DNA of 64,000 nucleotides from Phymatolithon calcareum (GCA_977006965.1 OZ345363.1:1240001-1304000), one strand, 5' to 3'; positions 53,611 to 62,937 are shown, counted from the stretch's first letter. Notes: generated from the sequence alone by a model not told the origin. Numbers and translations: made by a program.

Positions 53611-53788
53611 CAACGCCCCCTCCCCATACAGCCGCTGTTGCCGCCAGTCATTTCTTGCACCGATTACATCCCACCTCCAACACCACTCTCTCTTTGCCAA
53701 CATCTCCCCACCACCGCTATCGCCGCCATTCATTTTCTTGCACTGATTACAGCCCTGCTCCAACCACTACCTCACCGCTAGCGCAATC

Positions 53789-54163
53789 ATGACTGACGAC
53801 CTTCATTCACCCCCTGTCCCCACCGGTCCAGAGCTCTCGCACGAAGACCAACTTCGGTATTCGGCTTTGGCGTTCGCCGAAGCAAACAAGCCACCTGCAG
53901 ACGAAGACGAAGACTATGATGACTATGACGAAGACAATGACAGCGAATCAGACTCGGCCAATCCCATTCCTATGGATTGGGAGCCGGCCGGTCCACCAGA
54001 ATCCTATCGAATTCTTGTGCCGATGGACTGGGAATGGGATCCCAGAAGAATGGACTGGGAGCCCTCCGTGAGGGCTGACAGGACTGCAGGGGAGGGCCCC
54101 TCCCCTGCCCTCTTGTCAGATACTGAGATAGCGTCACTACTTTTAGCAACTCTAGGTCTTTGA
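53789..54163 (+). CDS. Small acidic protein with PMDWEP repeats (124 aa)
   Basis: An ATG at 53789 opens 124 codons. Residues 36-56 are a very acidic Asp/Glu run. Then IPMDWEPAG, VPMDWEWD and RMDWEPS give three MDWE repeats in about 40 residues. The C-terminus (LLSDTEIASLLLATLGL) could be an amphipathic helix. No family is recognised. The frame contains an imperfect 45-bp palindrome (54075-54119) and is flanked by repeat C and LINE fragments, so it may be a young or element-associated gene. Repeats in phase and acidic composition favour real coding. Confidence 0.45.
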   Translation: MTDDLHSPPVPTGPELSHEDQLRYSALAFAEANKPPADEDEDYDDYDEDNDSESDSANPIPMDWEPAGPPESYRILVPMDWEWDPRRMDWEPSVRADRTAGEGPSPALLSDTEIASLLLATLGL

Positions 54164-54242
54164 GTGTATCGTGCAGTAAAAGAATCTTGAAAGCGACGAC
54201 CGCATCAAGGATATTATCTATTATTTCTATCTCCGATAGGTT

Positions 54243-54395
54243 CCAGAACTTCAGAACTTTAGTGAACGCAATAGAGGCTCTGTTGCGTTCACTAAAGTTC
54301 TGAAGTTCTGGCACCAATCAGAGCTATGTCGGTAATGTGCGGTCAGCGCGTGGAGCCGTCGACGAAATCGCATCCTATAATGCTGCCGGGGATAT
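54243..54395. repeat. Dispersed repeat C, copy 2 fragment with internal palindrome
   Basis: It matches 51138-51240 (AGAAC-TCAGAACTT, GCTATGTCGGTAATGTGC, ATAATGCTGCCGGG). Relative to that copy it carries an inserted inverted duplicate: 54243-54311 is a 69-bp palindrome with 29-bp perfect outer arms (CCAGAACTTCAGAACTTTAG...). The repeat is cut at GCTGCCGGG, where the tail of another element starts. Confidence 0.8.
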
Positions 54396-54470
54396 GCTGA
54401 TTTATTTAAAAGCTCCCAAGGCCTCTCTTCAAGAGTAACAGGGCCGCTTTCGCACGATTTTCTAAGCTAA
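54396..54470 (-). mobile_element. Tail fragment of the RT-bearing LINE family
   Basis: On the minus strand it reads GTTACTCTTGAAGAGAGGCC, TTGGGAGCTTTTAAATAAAT, CAGCATATC, matching the 3' end of the LINE at 50841-50885. Confidence 0.55.
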
Positions 54471-54522
54471 CGTAGTTTGACTATTCAGTATATCCTTGAT
54501 TCGTATTTCTCTCCCAACAAGT

Positions 54523-55008
54523 TTTTTTCAATTGAACTTTATTTAAAAGCCTCACAATCTTACGAATATACGGGCAAGGCTTCCTCAGTTGCTACCTTCC
54601 AGTGTGTAGACCGTTGAAGCCTACCGTCTGCCATAGGCGGTGGGGAAAGTTTGGAACCTAGATCGTCGTACCTACTATGTGGTGTTCTTGTGGGTTCGCT
54701 GCTGGTGTTCCAGCTAATAGGTTTCGTGTCCTAAGGGACATCTACGTAACTTCTCGTTCTTGATTCAGAGCAGTCCTTCTTCGTTTTCCATGCACTCGAT
54801 GATGGTCTTGCTGAATAGCAAGAGCTCGTTAAGTGCTTTCTCGGTGTCCAGTCTTTTGTCTCCTTTCAGTTCATATCCTGACAGATTGTTTTCCAGTGTT
54901 TCCATATGCTGTCGAGCTCGGTTTCCAAATTTTTCCACCATGCTTGTTGTCGACACGTGCGGAAATCTTCCGCAGATGTACTGAAGCGCTAATTGCCTGT
55001 GCTTCACC
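54523..55008 (-). mobile_element. LINE-like retroposon family B, copy 2 (486 bp)
   Basis: The minus strand encodes the C-terminus of an ORF (VSTTSMVEKFGNRARQ...LNELLLFSKTIIECMENEEG) ending near 54765. Then comes the family 3' UTR (GCCCGTATATTCGTAAG, GGCTTTTAAATAAAG) and an A tail. CTCTCCCAACAAGT lies on both sides (54509-54522 and 55009-55022), a perfect 14-bp target duplication. It is truncated at the 5' end. The ORF family is not recognised. Confidence 0.82.
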
Positions 55009-55022
55009 CTCTCCCAACAAGT

Positions 55023-55174
55023 TTTTTTTGAGCAAAGTTTATTTAAAAGTCCCACAGACTTCCGAAGATATGGGCAAGGCTTCCTCAGTTGCTACCTACC
55101 TTTGTGTAGATTACGAAAACCCACCGCCAGAGGGGCGGGCGGAAAAACTTAGGATCTCAGATATCTCATCTAAA
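55023..55174 (-). mobile_element. LINE-like retroposon family B, copy 3 (152 bp)
   Basis: It has the same 3' UTR as copies 1 and 2, more strongly 5'-truncated, with an A7 tail (T7 at the left end). It is flanked by CTCTCCCAACAAGT at 55009-55022 and 55175-55188. The left copy is shared with the neighbouring insertion, so the same 14-base target was used twice. Confidence 0.85.
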
Positions 55175-55286
55175 CTCTCCCAACAAGTGCTCTGGTGAGT
55201 CGCTTACATTCATATTCAATTTCAGGACTAATCTTGGATGAAAATAGAATGCGTTGGAGCGCGACCAGCTCAATCACGGCTGTGAC

Positions 55287-55856
55287 ACTAATGCTGCCGG
55301 GCCTGACCCAGTGCATCTGAGAAGCTCCATGCAGAGTTCGACCTGGTCAAACCTTGGACTTCCTCTTCCCCGAACTAATAGATTAGTTCAGAGAAGCGGA
55401 AGTCCAAGGTTTGTCCAGGTCGAACTATGCATGGAGCTCCTCAGATGTATAAGAACACAAAGGGGATGGGGGGATGGGACAACAAAAGAAACGATTTCTC
55501 GATGAGCGGACGGAGGCAGATGATGCACGGATGCGCCTTGGTTTCTTGCAGCTGAGATGCGTGAGCTCGCGAGTTGGAAGGTGCTATGATCCTGGGCTCG
55601 ATATCTTCCGAAGCATTTGATTTAGGTTCAGTGTTGGTCGCCGCTGGACCGGCTCTTGTGGCGGGCTACGAGTTGGGTATGACAATATCCAGGACACTCG
55701 TTGAAACGGATGGTCGTGCGGCCTAACGGTGTTGCGGTCAAAGTGCATTTTACACATGGTTCATTGTGTGCCATTGCTCTTCGAGGCGTGGGACATTCGT
55801 CTTCGTCCCTGCTTCGATTGTTTGATAAACGTTCTTCAGCGTTCCTTGAAATTGTA
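55287..55856 (-). repeat. Dispersed repeat C, copy 3 with internal palindrome
   Basis: It is similar to copy 1 along its length (AATGCTGCCGGGCCTGACCC ... GTTCCTTGAAATTGTA). After CCGAACTAAT it carries an inverted duplicate of its own preceding 65 bases, giving the palindrome 55314-55447, and then resumes homology with copy 1 (ACAAAAGAAACGATTTCTCG). Confidence 0.85.
55314..55447. repeat. 134-bp palindrome (arms about 65 bp)
   Basis: CATCTGAGAAGCTCCATGCA ... CCGAACTAAT is followed almost directly by its inverted copy ATTAGTTCAG ... CTCAGATG, with a handful of mismatches. Repeat C copy 1 has the first arm only. Confidence 0.92.
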
Positions 55857-56044
55857 AAAAATTACGATACTATCCTTTCTGCCTTTCTTACCATAGAGCA
55901 AATTCTCATCGTTTAAATATTGGAACATCTCTACGGGTTTCTCCCTGCACAGATCTTCTACCGTTTTGCCACGCACTCTTCCGATGAATTGTCACCGAAA
56001 GGCAGCACGACCAGAACAGCGCAGGATCCCTGTCATCGCGTTCA

Positions 56045-56261
56045 AGAAGAATGAAGTAGATATTTATAAGGACAGAATCAAGCTAAACTCTTGGCACTCT
56101 AAAATGTTGCCCCAACCGTCGGCAGACAACGCATCTGCTGACGGTTGGGGTAGCATTTTATAGTGCCAAGAGTTTAGCTTGATTCTGTCCTGGGAAGTGT
56201 TTCGTAGAGGGTGTTTCACAGTTCGGTGGTGTACAAAAACCTACCTCTTGTCCCCTGAGGG
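56045..56261 (-). mobile_element. Retroposon-like repeat R1, copy 5, with inserted inverted duplicate
   Basis: The unit starts GAAGAATGAAGTAGATATTTATAA and resumes CAACGCATCTGC...GACGGTTGGGG...GTGCCAAGAG...GATTCTGTCCTGGGAAG, then TTCGGTGGTGTAC and CCCCTGAGGG. Between these parts lies an inverted copy of its own middle section, making the 121-bp palindrome 56070-56190. The four other R1 copies lack the insertion. Confidence 0.82.
56070..56190. repeat. 121-bp palindrome inside R1 copy 5
   Basis: GGACAGAATCAAGCTAAACT ... CCAACCGTCGGCAGA pairs with TCTGCTGACGGTTGG ... GATTCTGTCC. The spacer is about 7 bases and mismatches are few. Confidence 0.92.
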
Positions 56262-56309
56262 TCATCGCCTTCAAGATTCTTTCTCAATTATTAGCAATTT
56301 TTTGATAAG

Positions 56310-56373
56310 TATCATTTGTCGCAACGTGAGAAAAGTTGATGTCAACTTTCCTCACGTTGTGACAAATGATACC
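56310..56373. repeat. 64-bp inverted repeat (about 30-bp arms)
   Basis: GTATCATTTGTCGCAACGTG-AGAAAAGTTGA pairs with TCAACTTTCCTCACGTTGTG-ACAAATGATAC, with two mismatches. It ends two bases before a family B target duplication. Confidence 0.88.
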
Positions 56374-56387
56374 AGTTGAAGCAATTC

Positions 56388-56459
56388 ACCTGAGGAAGCC
56401 CTGCCCGTATATTCGTATGACTGCGGGGCTTTAAAAAAATTGCAATAAAAAAAAAAAAA
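56388..56459 (+). mobile_element. LINE-like retroposon family B, copy 4 (72 bp, A13 tail)
   Basis: It is a heavily 5'-truncated copy reading CTGAGGAAGCCCTGCCCGTA ... GCGGGGCTTTAAAA and a 13-base poly(A) tail. GTTGAAGCAATT flanks it on both sides (56376-56387 and 56460-56471), a perfect 12-bp target duplication. Confidence 0.88.
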
Positions 56460-56462
56460 GTT

Positions 56463-56565
56463 GAAGCAATTGCACTGCGGTGAAGCAATAGTAATGCACG
56501 TAATAGAAGGTGCTGATCCCTTCTATTACGTGCATACTCTTGCTTAACTGCAGTGCAATTGCTTC
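56463..56565. repeat. 103-bp inverted repeat (arms about 45 bp)
   Basis: GAAGCAATTGCACTGCGGTG ... GCACGTAATAGAAGG pairs with CTTCTATTACGTGC ... GCAGTGCAATTGCTTC, with a 9-base spacer and a few mismatches. Confidence 0.88.
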
Positions 56566-56703
56566 ATATGCTTGTTCCACGCCCGGTCTTCATTCTTTTT
56601 CCAAACTTGTTTGATCCGTATATCGTCTCTAGCGCTTACCACCCATATTCGTCCAGTTTGGATAGATTCCTTGAATAGTGTCCAAAAACCCATCTCGGGC
56701 TTA

Positions 56704-56807
56704 CCCATAATCCTAATTACTTCATCTCCTCCTTCAGTTTGGATGGGTTCCTTGATCAAGGAACCCATCCAAACTGACGGAGGAGATGAAGTAATTAGGA
56801 ATATGGG
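56704..56807. repeat. 104-bp palindrome, no spacer, two mismatched pairs
   Basis: CCCATAATCCTAATTACTTC ... GGATGGGTTCCTTGA meets TCAAGGAACCCATCC ... GTAATTAGGAATATGGG at 56755/56756. Both mismatched pairs lie in the outer parts. Confidence 0.94.
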
Positions 56808-56861
56808 AGGTAAGTGTCGCAAAACGGCAACGAATAGTTCAGAACAAAGAAGAGTTTATTA

Positions 56862-59783
56862 GCTTTCGCGCGCTTAGAGTTCTAGAACCTCGCAAAGTCC
56901 ACGTGCTGTTCAAGAATGTCGTCACACACCAGTTAGTCGTGGTAATCCGTTATGATCGCTGGTTTCCCAAAAAGGAGACCGGGCATGTCGCGACGCCTAC
57001 ACCGGCCACTTCTCTCCGTGCATTCCCGAAGGAGCACTGAGCCGACCACAACTTGTTGATATTCCTTCCGATTGCCTTCTGACACAATGTTGTGCTTGGG
57101 TGCTGTCGTATTTATGCCACTCCGAATCTGGTCATCGGCGCTGGAGTATGAAGCGGCGCTCATCCAGAGCCAGATAGAGTGTCTCCGAATTTGCTGTCTT
57201 GTTGTGAGAAGCAGACGGCAGTGTGGGAGACGGAGCCAGCTGAGTTTCTTGTCTCGACAGTGATTATCCCAGACCTCGAATTTGCGACAGTATGCGGTCC
57301 ACGTGGCGCAGGCTTTGCTGTGGAACATAATTTCCAGACTCTTTTCGCCTCTGGAGACTCCCATACGAGACATAGATCCCTCCTGAGCGGCTCGTTCTTC
57401 ATGCTCGTGTTCTACTTGGTCTTGTTCCATGCTTCGAGCCCCGCGCTTGTGTTACTATGCTTTTGGGCCCTTGAAATGGCCCAAAAGCATAATGACACGG
57501 GATCAGTACTCCCTGGGGAGCGCACAGATAAAAGCGCCCGGTACAGGCGTCTCGCCATCCCGGTCCCCGTTAAGGGAAACCAGCAGTTTATACGGATCAA
57601 CATGACTAACTGGTGTGCGAGGAAATTATTGAACTGCACGAGGACCGTTGCAAGCCTTTACATTCCAGAGCACGCGAAAGGTAACAAACACTCATTTGTT
57701 CTGAACTGCTGTTACTGTTTTGCCACAGCATCCATGTCATTGACTTCCAAGACAATCGATAAGGGCCACCTGTGGATATCGGGGAGATGACCACTGGGCT
57801 TGTTGTGACAGAACTGGAGTGTCTTAATTCCAAGGGATAGCGTGCATGTTTTTTTTGCAGAGGAAACCCTTGGGCTGGTGAGAATTCAGGGAATCTTGTT
57901 TTCCAGGAAATGGCAATCAATGCGTACAAGGTGAAGTTTATTTGCGAAGAATAAGCAGAAGAAAGAGGTACTTAAGCGTAGGTAACCGCCATTCCCCGAA
58001 CAGCTGGATAATAAATGCTTTTTCCTTTATGGGGCTAGCTACATAGTTGCATATTATGTCGAAGAATTGTAGTTTACTGTAACGGTGAATGGTTACCCAG
58101 CGGGAGGCCAAGTGGCACTCTGAGTACTACTCAAGTTAGCATTCTGTCAGTCCCTCGGCTTCTTCCCTCTCGTTGTTTAATAGTTACTCTACTTTTTTGT
58201 TTCTCTCTAGCCAAGTCTGTGTGTCCAGAGAGGGGTCGGCTTCCAGAATCTTTCGTCCTTGGTATTGCTTGATGTTTGTGCTGGCCAGGGCTTCGTTCGC
58301 CGCGGTGGAGAGGTGCCGGTTTGCTTTGGCGTGAGTCACATCCATTCTTACTTTCAAAATCTCCTTGGAGTCTTGCTCCGGTTCTGGGTTTGGCGCGAGA
58401 TTCTCTATGCGGAAGAGAATGATTTGGTGCTCGTTGGAATGGAACTAGGACGCCATGATGGCCAATGAGAAATAAAAAATCGACAACTTTCCGCGGGCAG
58501 CAGGCAATGCGCATCTCCTTCAGTTGCGTGGGCCCTCGTCCCTTCACGTTTCACACCCGGAGCTGAAAACAGAATCCGCTCGCTCATTGAATGCTTTCGA
58601 TGTAAAATTTTAAGAAAGGAGCAATCACTGTATTCTCCCACTTTGTGGCATTACGCTATGAATCCGGCTGGTGATGCCGCTCATCTGACGATCGACCGGG
58701 TTTTACTGACGTCGCACCAAGTTAAAATCGATGCAGATCTCTTCTGCAATGCAGTTCGATATCGCCATGTTAAGAGTGACCGCTCACGTTTCCGCTGGTG
58801 CGGGAGATATTGGCCTGTCGGCCAACTGCCCAGGGTTGGCACTACTGTACATGCAAGTGCGGTCTACCGCACTGCCTACAAAAAGAAGAAGAAAAGGGGT
58901 TACACCCTATCTGCCGATATTTGTTCCACACACGCCAATCATTTTGCACCGCAGATTTGCACTTTGGAAAACTGTCTCAAAAATCATAGTTTTTGCAAAT
59001 AAAAAGAACATCAGTCCAGGGAAACCACCTAAGAATCTGTCAACGTGTCTCGACGAATCCGGTGACAAAGTGCCACGCAGCTGGTGTTTCTTTCATAACT
59101 GCACATTTTTTGCAAGGATGAGCTTTAGCAGAACAGGAAAATCAAACGAGGACAGTATTCTGAATTTTGTTTGATGTTTGGAACTGATACTACAGCTACT
59201 TTTGATTTCGATTAATCGTCAAAAATATGAAAATATTTTCGAAAGATGAAAAATTCCTTATGTCTGCGTCATAGACTTGTCTTGAATCATTCCTGCCGAA
59301 TTGTTTTAACAAAAATAATTGCCATTTTCGGAACATTTGAATTGAGATTCACTGAAAATAGCAAAGTTTTCAAATTTGCATGTTGTTGATGCATCCAAGC
59401 ACCATCATCTCAATAATCATTGACTGCGATAAGTTTCGAGTGATGTCAATGCTCATACAAATTGTATGTCGTCCACCAGTTTTGTTTCATCCTTTGCATG
59501 TATATGACATAGCATATCACTTCAGGCTACAACACGCATTAATCTGCTCCCACGACACGCGATGGAATCAAAAAGTGTAATTTTTAGAGCATTTTTCTAC
59601 GGCAAGTCCTGCGGTTGGCCGCAATTTGGAAAGATCCCGTTGTCAATTACCTCCAGGAGCACAACAGTGTTTGCTGGCATCGGGTGGCAACGTACTGTAT
59701 ATGGCGTAACCCCTTCTTCCAACTCGTGCTCACTACAGACCCCCGACTAAAGTTCGCATTAGACGCCCAGCAACGTTGCAACC
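56862..59783. other. Intergenic region before the squalene synthase gene
   Basis: A 165-codon minus frame (56933-57430, ATG; begins MEQDQVEHEHEERAAQEGS) and an opposed 203-codon plus frame (57179-57790, GTG) overlap. The first has coding-like composition, but neither has a recognisable domain. A 36-bp inverted repeat (57456-57491, TATGCTTTTGGGCC) lies between them. The rest is AT-rich and holds nothing supportable. No clear TATA element precedes 59784. Confidence 0.45.
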
Positions 59784-61277
59784 ATGGGCGTGGTCGCCGA
59801 ACTGAAAGTCACCGGCTTCCGTCCGCAGGAGATTATCGCCCTCCTGCGCTACAAGCGTAAAGCACAGTACTGCAAACAGGTCATGACCGAAGAGCTCAGC
59901 GAGAACTGGGTTTATTGCTACAAGGCTCTCTGTGCCGTTTCACGATCGTTCGCCGTCGTCATCATGGAGCTCGAACCTGAGTTGCGTCACCCAGTCTGTG
60001 TCTTCTACCTCGTTCTCCGAGCGCTCGACACCGTAGAGGATGACACCACTCAGGCAGAGAAACTGCGTGCTGACATCTGCACCCGTTTCCACACCTTTCT
60101 CACCGAGAAGAACTCGGACGGTTCCTACTGGTCTTCCTCTCAGTTCGGCACCGGTGCTGAGAAGGAGCTCTGTCAGCGATTCCCTATCGTCGCGCAATGT
60201 TTCTCCGAACTCAAGCCGCACTACCGTCAAACTATCCAGGAAATGACCGAACGCATGGGCGCAGGCATGACGCAGCACATCCGCAGCACTGAATGTGAAA
60301 CTATCTCGGAATACGACGCGTACTGCCACTATGTTGCTGGAATTGTCGGATATGGATTGAGCGACATATTTGCCGCGAGTGGACGTGAGCACAGGCACGT
60401 GTCGTTGCGCAAGGAGTTGAGTAACTCCATGGGACTGTTTCTACAGAAGACTAATATCATCCGGGATTATCTAGAGGATATTGAGGAAGGTCGAACGTTC
60501 TGGCCGCGGGAGATTTGGAGTCACTATGCAAAGAATCTTGAAGATTTTCGATTGCCTATGAATCGTAAGTTCGGGCTCAATTGCCTGAACCATATGGTTA
60601 TGGATGCTTTGCGACACGTGCCGGATTGTATCGCATATATGAACCAGATTCGGACGCAGAATGTGTTTAATTTTGTCGCCATTCCACAGGTCATGGCCAT
60701 CGCGACGCTTGCGGAGTGCTATAATAACGGCAAGGTGTTTGAAGGTGTTGTGAAAATTCGACGAAGTCTCACGGCTAAACTCGTGTTGCAGACTCGAAAT
60801 ATGGATGATTTGTACAAGCTGTTCTTCAATTATGCTGTTGCGATGCTTGCCAAGGTTGACGAACATGACCCTAACGGGACGACAACCCGCAAGTTGCTTA
60901 ATGAGGTCATTGATATCTGTCAGCCGCATGTGTCCCCAGCGCCGGACCTTATCATCCCCAATGTGCTCAGCATCGTCGCATTTTGCGGGCTCAGTAGCTA
61001 TGTGCTTAAGCGTCGACAGGACCATTTCGATGGCGCGGTGTTCACATGGCGTTCAGCAGGCGGTATTATGGAACCGCTCGATATGCTTGCGATTGCTGCT
61101 TTGTTTATTGTTTGTATTTACATGTTCGGCTTCTTCCTGCTTCCGTATATGTCAATGATGCAGAAGGAAGAGGTCAGGCGACTAGAAGACGAAGGTCGAG
61201 CACCGCATGAGCCTGTGGCACCCCGTGTTGTTACACTGGATGAAAATGGAAGGGTAATTACAGGGAATGTTTGCTGA
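59784..61277 (+). CDS. SQS: Squalene synthase (farnesyl-diphosphate farnesyltransferase)
   Basis: The ORF encodes 497 residues from an ATG at 59784. It condenses two farnesyl diphosphates to presqualene diphosphate and reduces this with NADPH to squalene, the entry step to sterols. Motifs: SRSFAVVI (53-60), the first Asp-rich motif D82-TVEDD87, the conserved YCHYVAGIVGYGLSDI (180-195) and the second metal-binding motif QKTNIIRDYLEDI (221-233), followed by the R-x-FWP site (237-241). A hydrophobic anchor at about 433-455 (MLAIAALFIVCIYMFGFFLL) fits the C-terminal ER anchor of eukaryotic enzymes. An extra hydrophobic patch lies at 391-407. Length is slightly above the usual 410-480. All catalytic residues are present and no intron is seen. 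Confidence 0.97.
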   Translation: MGVVAELKVTGFRPQEIIALLRYKRKAQYCKQVMTEELSENWVYCYKALCAVSRSFAVVIMELEPELRHPVCVFYLVLRALDTVEDDTTQAEKLRADICTRFHTFLTEKNSDGSYWSSSQFGTGAEKELCQRFPIVAQCFSELKPHYRQTIQEMTERMGAGMTQHIRSTECETISEYDAYCHYVAGIVGYGLSDIFAASGREHRHVSLRKELSNSMGLFLQKTNIIRDYLEDIEEGRTFWPREIWSHYAKNLEDFRLPMNRKFGLNCLNHMVMDALRHVPDCIAYMNQIRTQNVFNFVAIPQVMAIATLAECYNNGKVFEGVVKIRRSLTAKLVLQTRNMDDLYKLFFNYAVAMLAKVDEHDPNGTTTRKLLNEVIDICQPHVSPAPDLIIPNVLSIVAFCGLSSYVLKRRQDHFDGAVFTWRSAGGIMEPLDMLAIAALFIVCIYMFGFFLLPYMSMMQKEEVRRLEDEGRAPHEPVAPRVVTLDENGRVITGNVC

Positions 61278-61716
61278 CGGATTAGCTGACGATTGCCCAG
61301 TCATGCACAAGGGTCATTGGGGTTGTTGCGATTTCACGGTTGTCGATGTACCATGGGGAAGCTTATGTGAGGGGCACTTTCGGTTCGACATCGGCATAGT
61401 GTGGTCGTCGGCAACGGGTACCACACCATTTTTGGATCATCATCAGACAAGAAGACCGCATGCCTCCGATCTCTCGTGTCTTATTTCATGGGGATTTTAA
61501 TGATTGCTTGGCGGGGCAGATAGTCCCGCTGGAAGAAACGAACGGTGCTTGTCCACATGGCGACTGTTGCGTTTTCCAATCCTTCCCACTTCCATCGCGC
61601 ATCAAGCGCTTCAAGCGCAAGACATAATCATTTGGATTTGTCTCACATTGTAATAGTTCGTTCCAAATCTCATTTGAATGTAAGATTCATATAAACGCTT
61701 AGCTTTCTTGCAATAC
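61278..61716. other. Convergent 3' intergenic spacer
   Basis: A 439-bp gap lies between the stops of squalene synthase and HISN3. It should hold both 3' UTRs. No gene or repeat was seen. Confidence 0.6.
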
Positions 61717-62637
61717 TCATGTGTCGCTCAGTACCAAGTTCTCTTGTTCTCGTTGCCATTTCACCGCATCTACATACTGCAATGAGCCGCCAAAAATGCT
61801 TAACGCCGACCCGATGGTGACATCAACGTTTCCCTTGGAAACCAATCTAGCGTTCTCTAGATCCGCAATATCACGTACGCCACCAGCATATGTCACAGGT
61901 ACGGTCGCCCAATCCGCCAGACGTTCCACGAGCTCCAAATCAATACCGCACTTTTTGCCCTCCACATCGACAGCATGCACAAGAATTTCATCGCACAGCT
62001 CACCCAACCGCGCAAAATTGTCCCCGTTCAGTGCAAAATCCGTCCATTTCTGCCACCTGTCCGTGCAAACGTAGTACTCAGAATCCCTCTTCCGACAACT
62101 GAGATCCAGTACGAGGCGTTCCCGTCCCACCGCACGCACCATGTTCTGCACTCGGTCCCACGCAATGCGACCTCCGTTGAACACGTACGAAGTTACGATC
62201 ACATGGCTCGCGCCGGCGTCGAGATATCGCATTGCATTCTCAGGAACGATCCCGCCGCCAACGTGCATTCCGCCCGGAAATGCATTTAATGCATTGAAGG
62301 CTGCATCTTCGTTCCCGGGACCGAGCAATATCACATGCCCGCCCGGCAGTTGGTCGCGGCGGTATAGCGATGCGAAATGAGAGGGTGGTAACTCGGATTC
62401 AAAATTTATTTTCGGCTCTGAACCGTCTGCCAAAGTTCCGCCTACTATTTGCTTCACGCGGCCATTGTGCAGGTCTATGCAGGGACGGAATCGCATTGCA
62501 CGCATGGAAACTTGACAATAGCGTGTCGGTGAGGTCGTGCTGACTTCGAGCGTCGCAGAGGCATTGCCGGAAGGAGGAAGCAATCCCAGGTTATTGGCTT
62601 TCACGCCCAAGACGGAAGCTCCAGCGAATGCATGCAT
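61717..62637 (-). CDS. HISN3: ProFAR isomerase of histidine biosynthesis (eukaryotic HIS6/HISN3 type)
   Basis: The ORF encodes 306 residues from an ATG at 62637. It isomerises phosphoribosylformimino-AICAR phosphate, the fourth step of histidine synthesis, on a TIM barrel. The core starts at about residue 49 (RFRPCIDLHNGRVKQIVGG, with the catalytic Asp at 55). Phosphate-binding repeats follow: GGMHVGGGI (122-130), VTYAGGVRDIADL (248-260) and VDVTIGSAL (271-279). LDLSCRKRD (177-185) and the long insertion YVCTDRWQKWTDF fit the yeast/plant HIS6 type rather than bacterial HisA. The 48-residue Ser/Ala/Thr-rich N-terminus with few acidic residues fits a plastid transit peptide. It shares a 300-bp divergent spacer with LSm3. 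Confidence 0.95.
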   Translation of the reverse strand: MHAFAGASVLGVKANNLGLLPPSGNASATLEVSTTSPTRYCQVSMRAMRFRPCIDLHNGRVKQIVGGTLADGSEPKINFESELPPSHFASLYRRDQLPGGHVILLGPGNEDAAFNALNAFPGGMHVGGGIVPENAMRYLDAGASHVIVTSYVFNGGRIAWDRVQNMVRAVGRERLVLDLSCRKRDSEYYVCTDRWQKWTDFALNGDNFARLGELCDEILVHAVDVEGKKCGIDLELVERLADWATVPVTYAGGVRDIADLENARLVSKGNVDVTIGSALSIFGGSLQYVDAVKWQREQENLVLSDT

Positions 62638-62937
62638 GGCCGCCTCAAAGTTTGGTTATCAATTCGTTTGCATGACAGACTTCTACAACGTCGTTGTAGC
62701 CGTCATAGAACGGTTCAGCTGAACGATTCCTTGAAGCCGCAGCTTCGTGATTTGAGGTCAATACGTAACTGTAAATTCAGAAGGATCATTCTTGCATTAC
62801 AGAAACTGGGTATATTTTGGTTTTCTGCACACAATGCCCAAGGAGCAAGGGGATGAACGACGTTTGTCTCGGGCAACGTTACCGCCAGTCTACGAAAACC
62901 AGTTCTTTTATCAGGCGCGCAGGTCGAGTCAGAAACG
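62638..62937. promoter_or_regulatory. Shared divergent promoter spacer of HISN3 and LSM3
   Basis: Only 300 bp separate the two start codons, so both promoters and 5' UTRs must lie here. CATAACTA-like or TATA elements are not clear. A direct CAACGTCGTTG palindrome at about 62687-62697 is the only visible symmetrical site. Confidence 0.5.

Noticed and set aside
49080-56600. CRISPR-like array
   Set aside because: The repeats are dispersed retroposons and palindromes of different sequence with no regular spacing, in a eukaryotic context.
57179-57790. 203-codon plus-strand frame
   Set aside because: Starts with GTG, overlaps an opposed 165-codon frame and a palindrome, and has no recognisable domain; kept only as a note in the intergenic entry.
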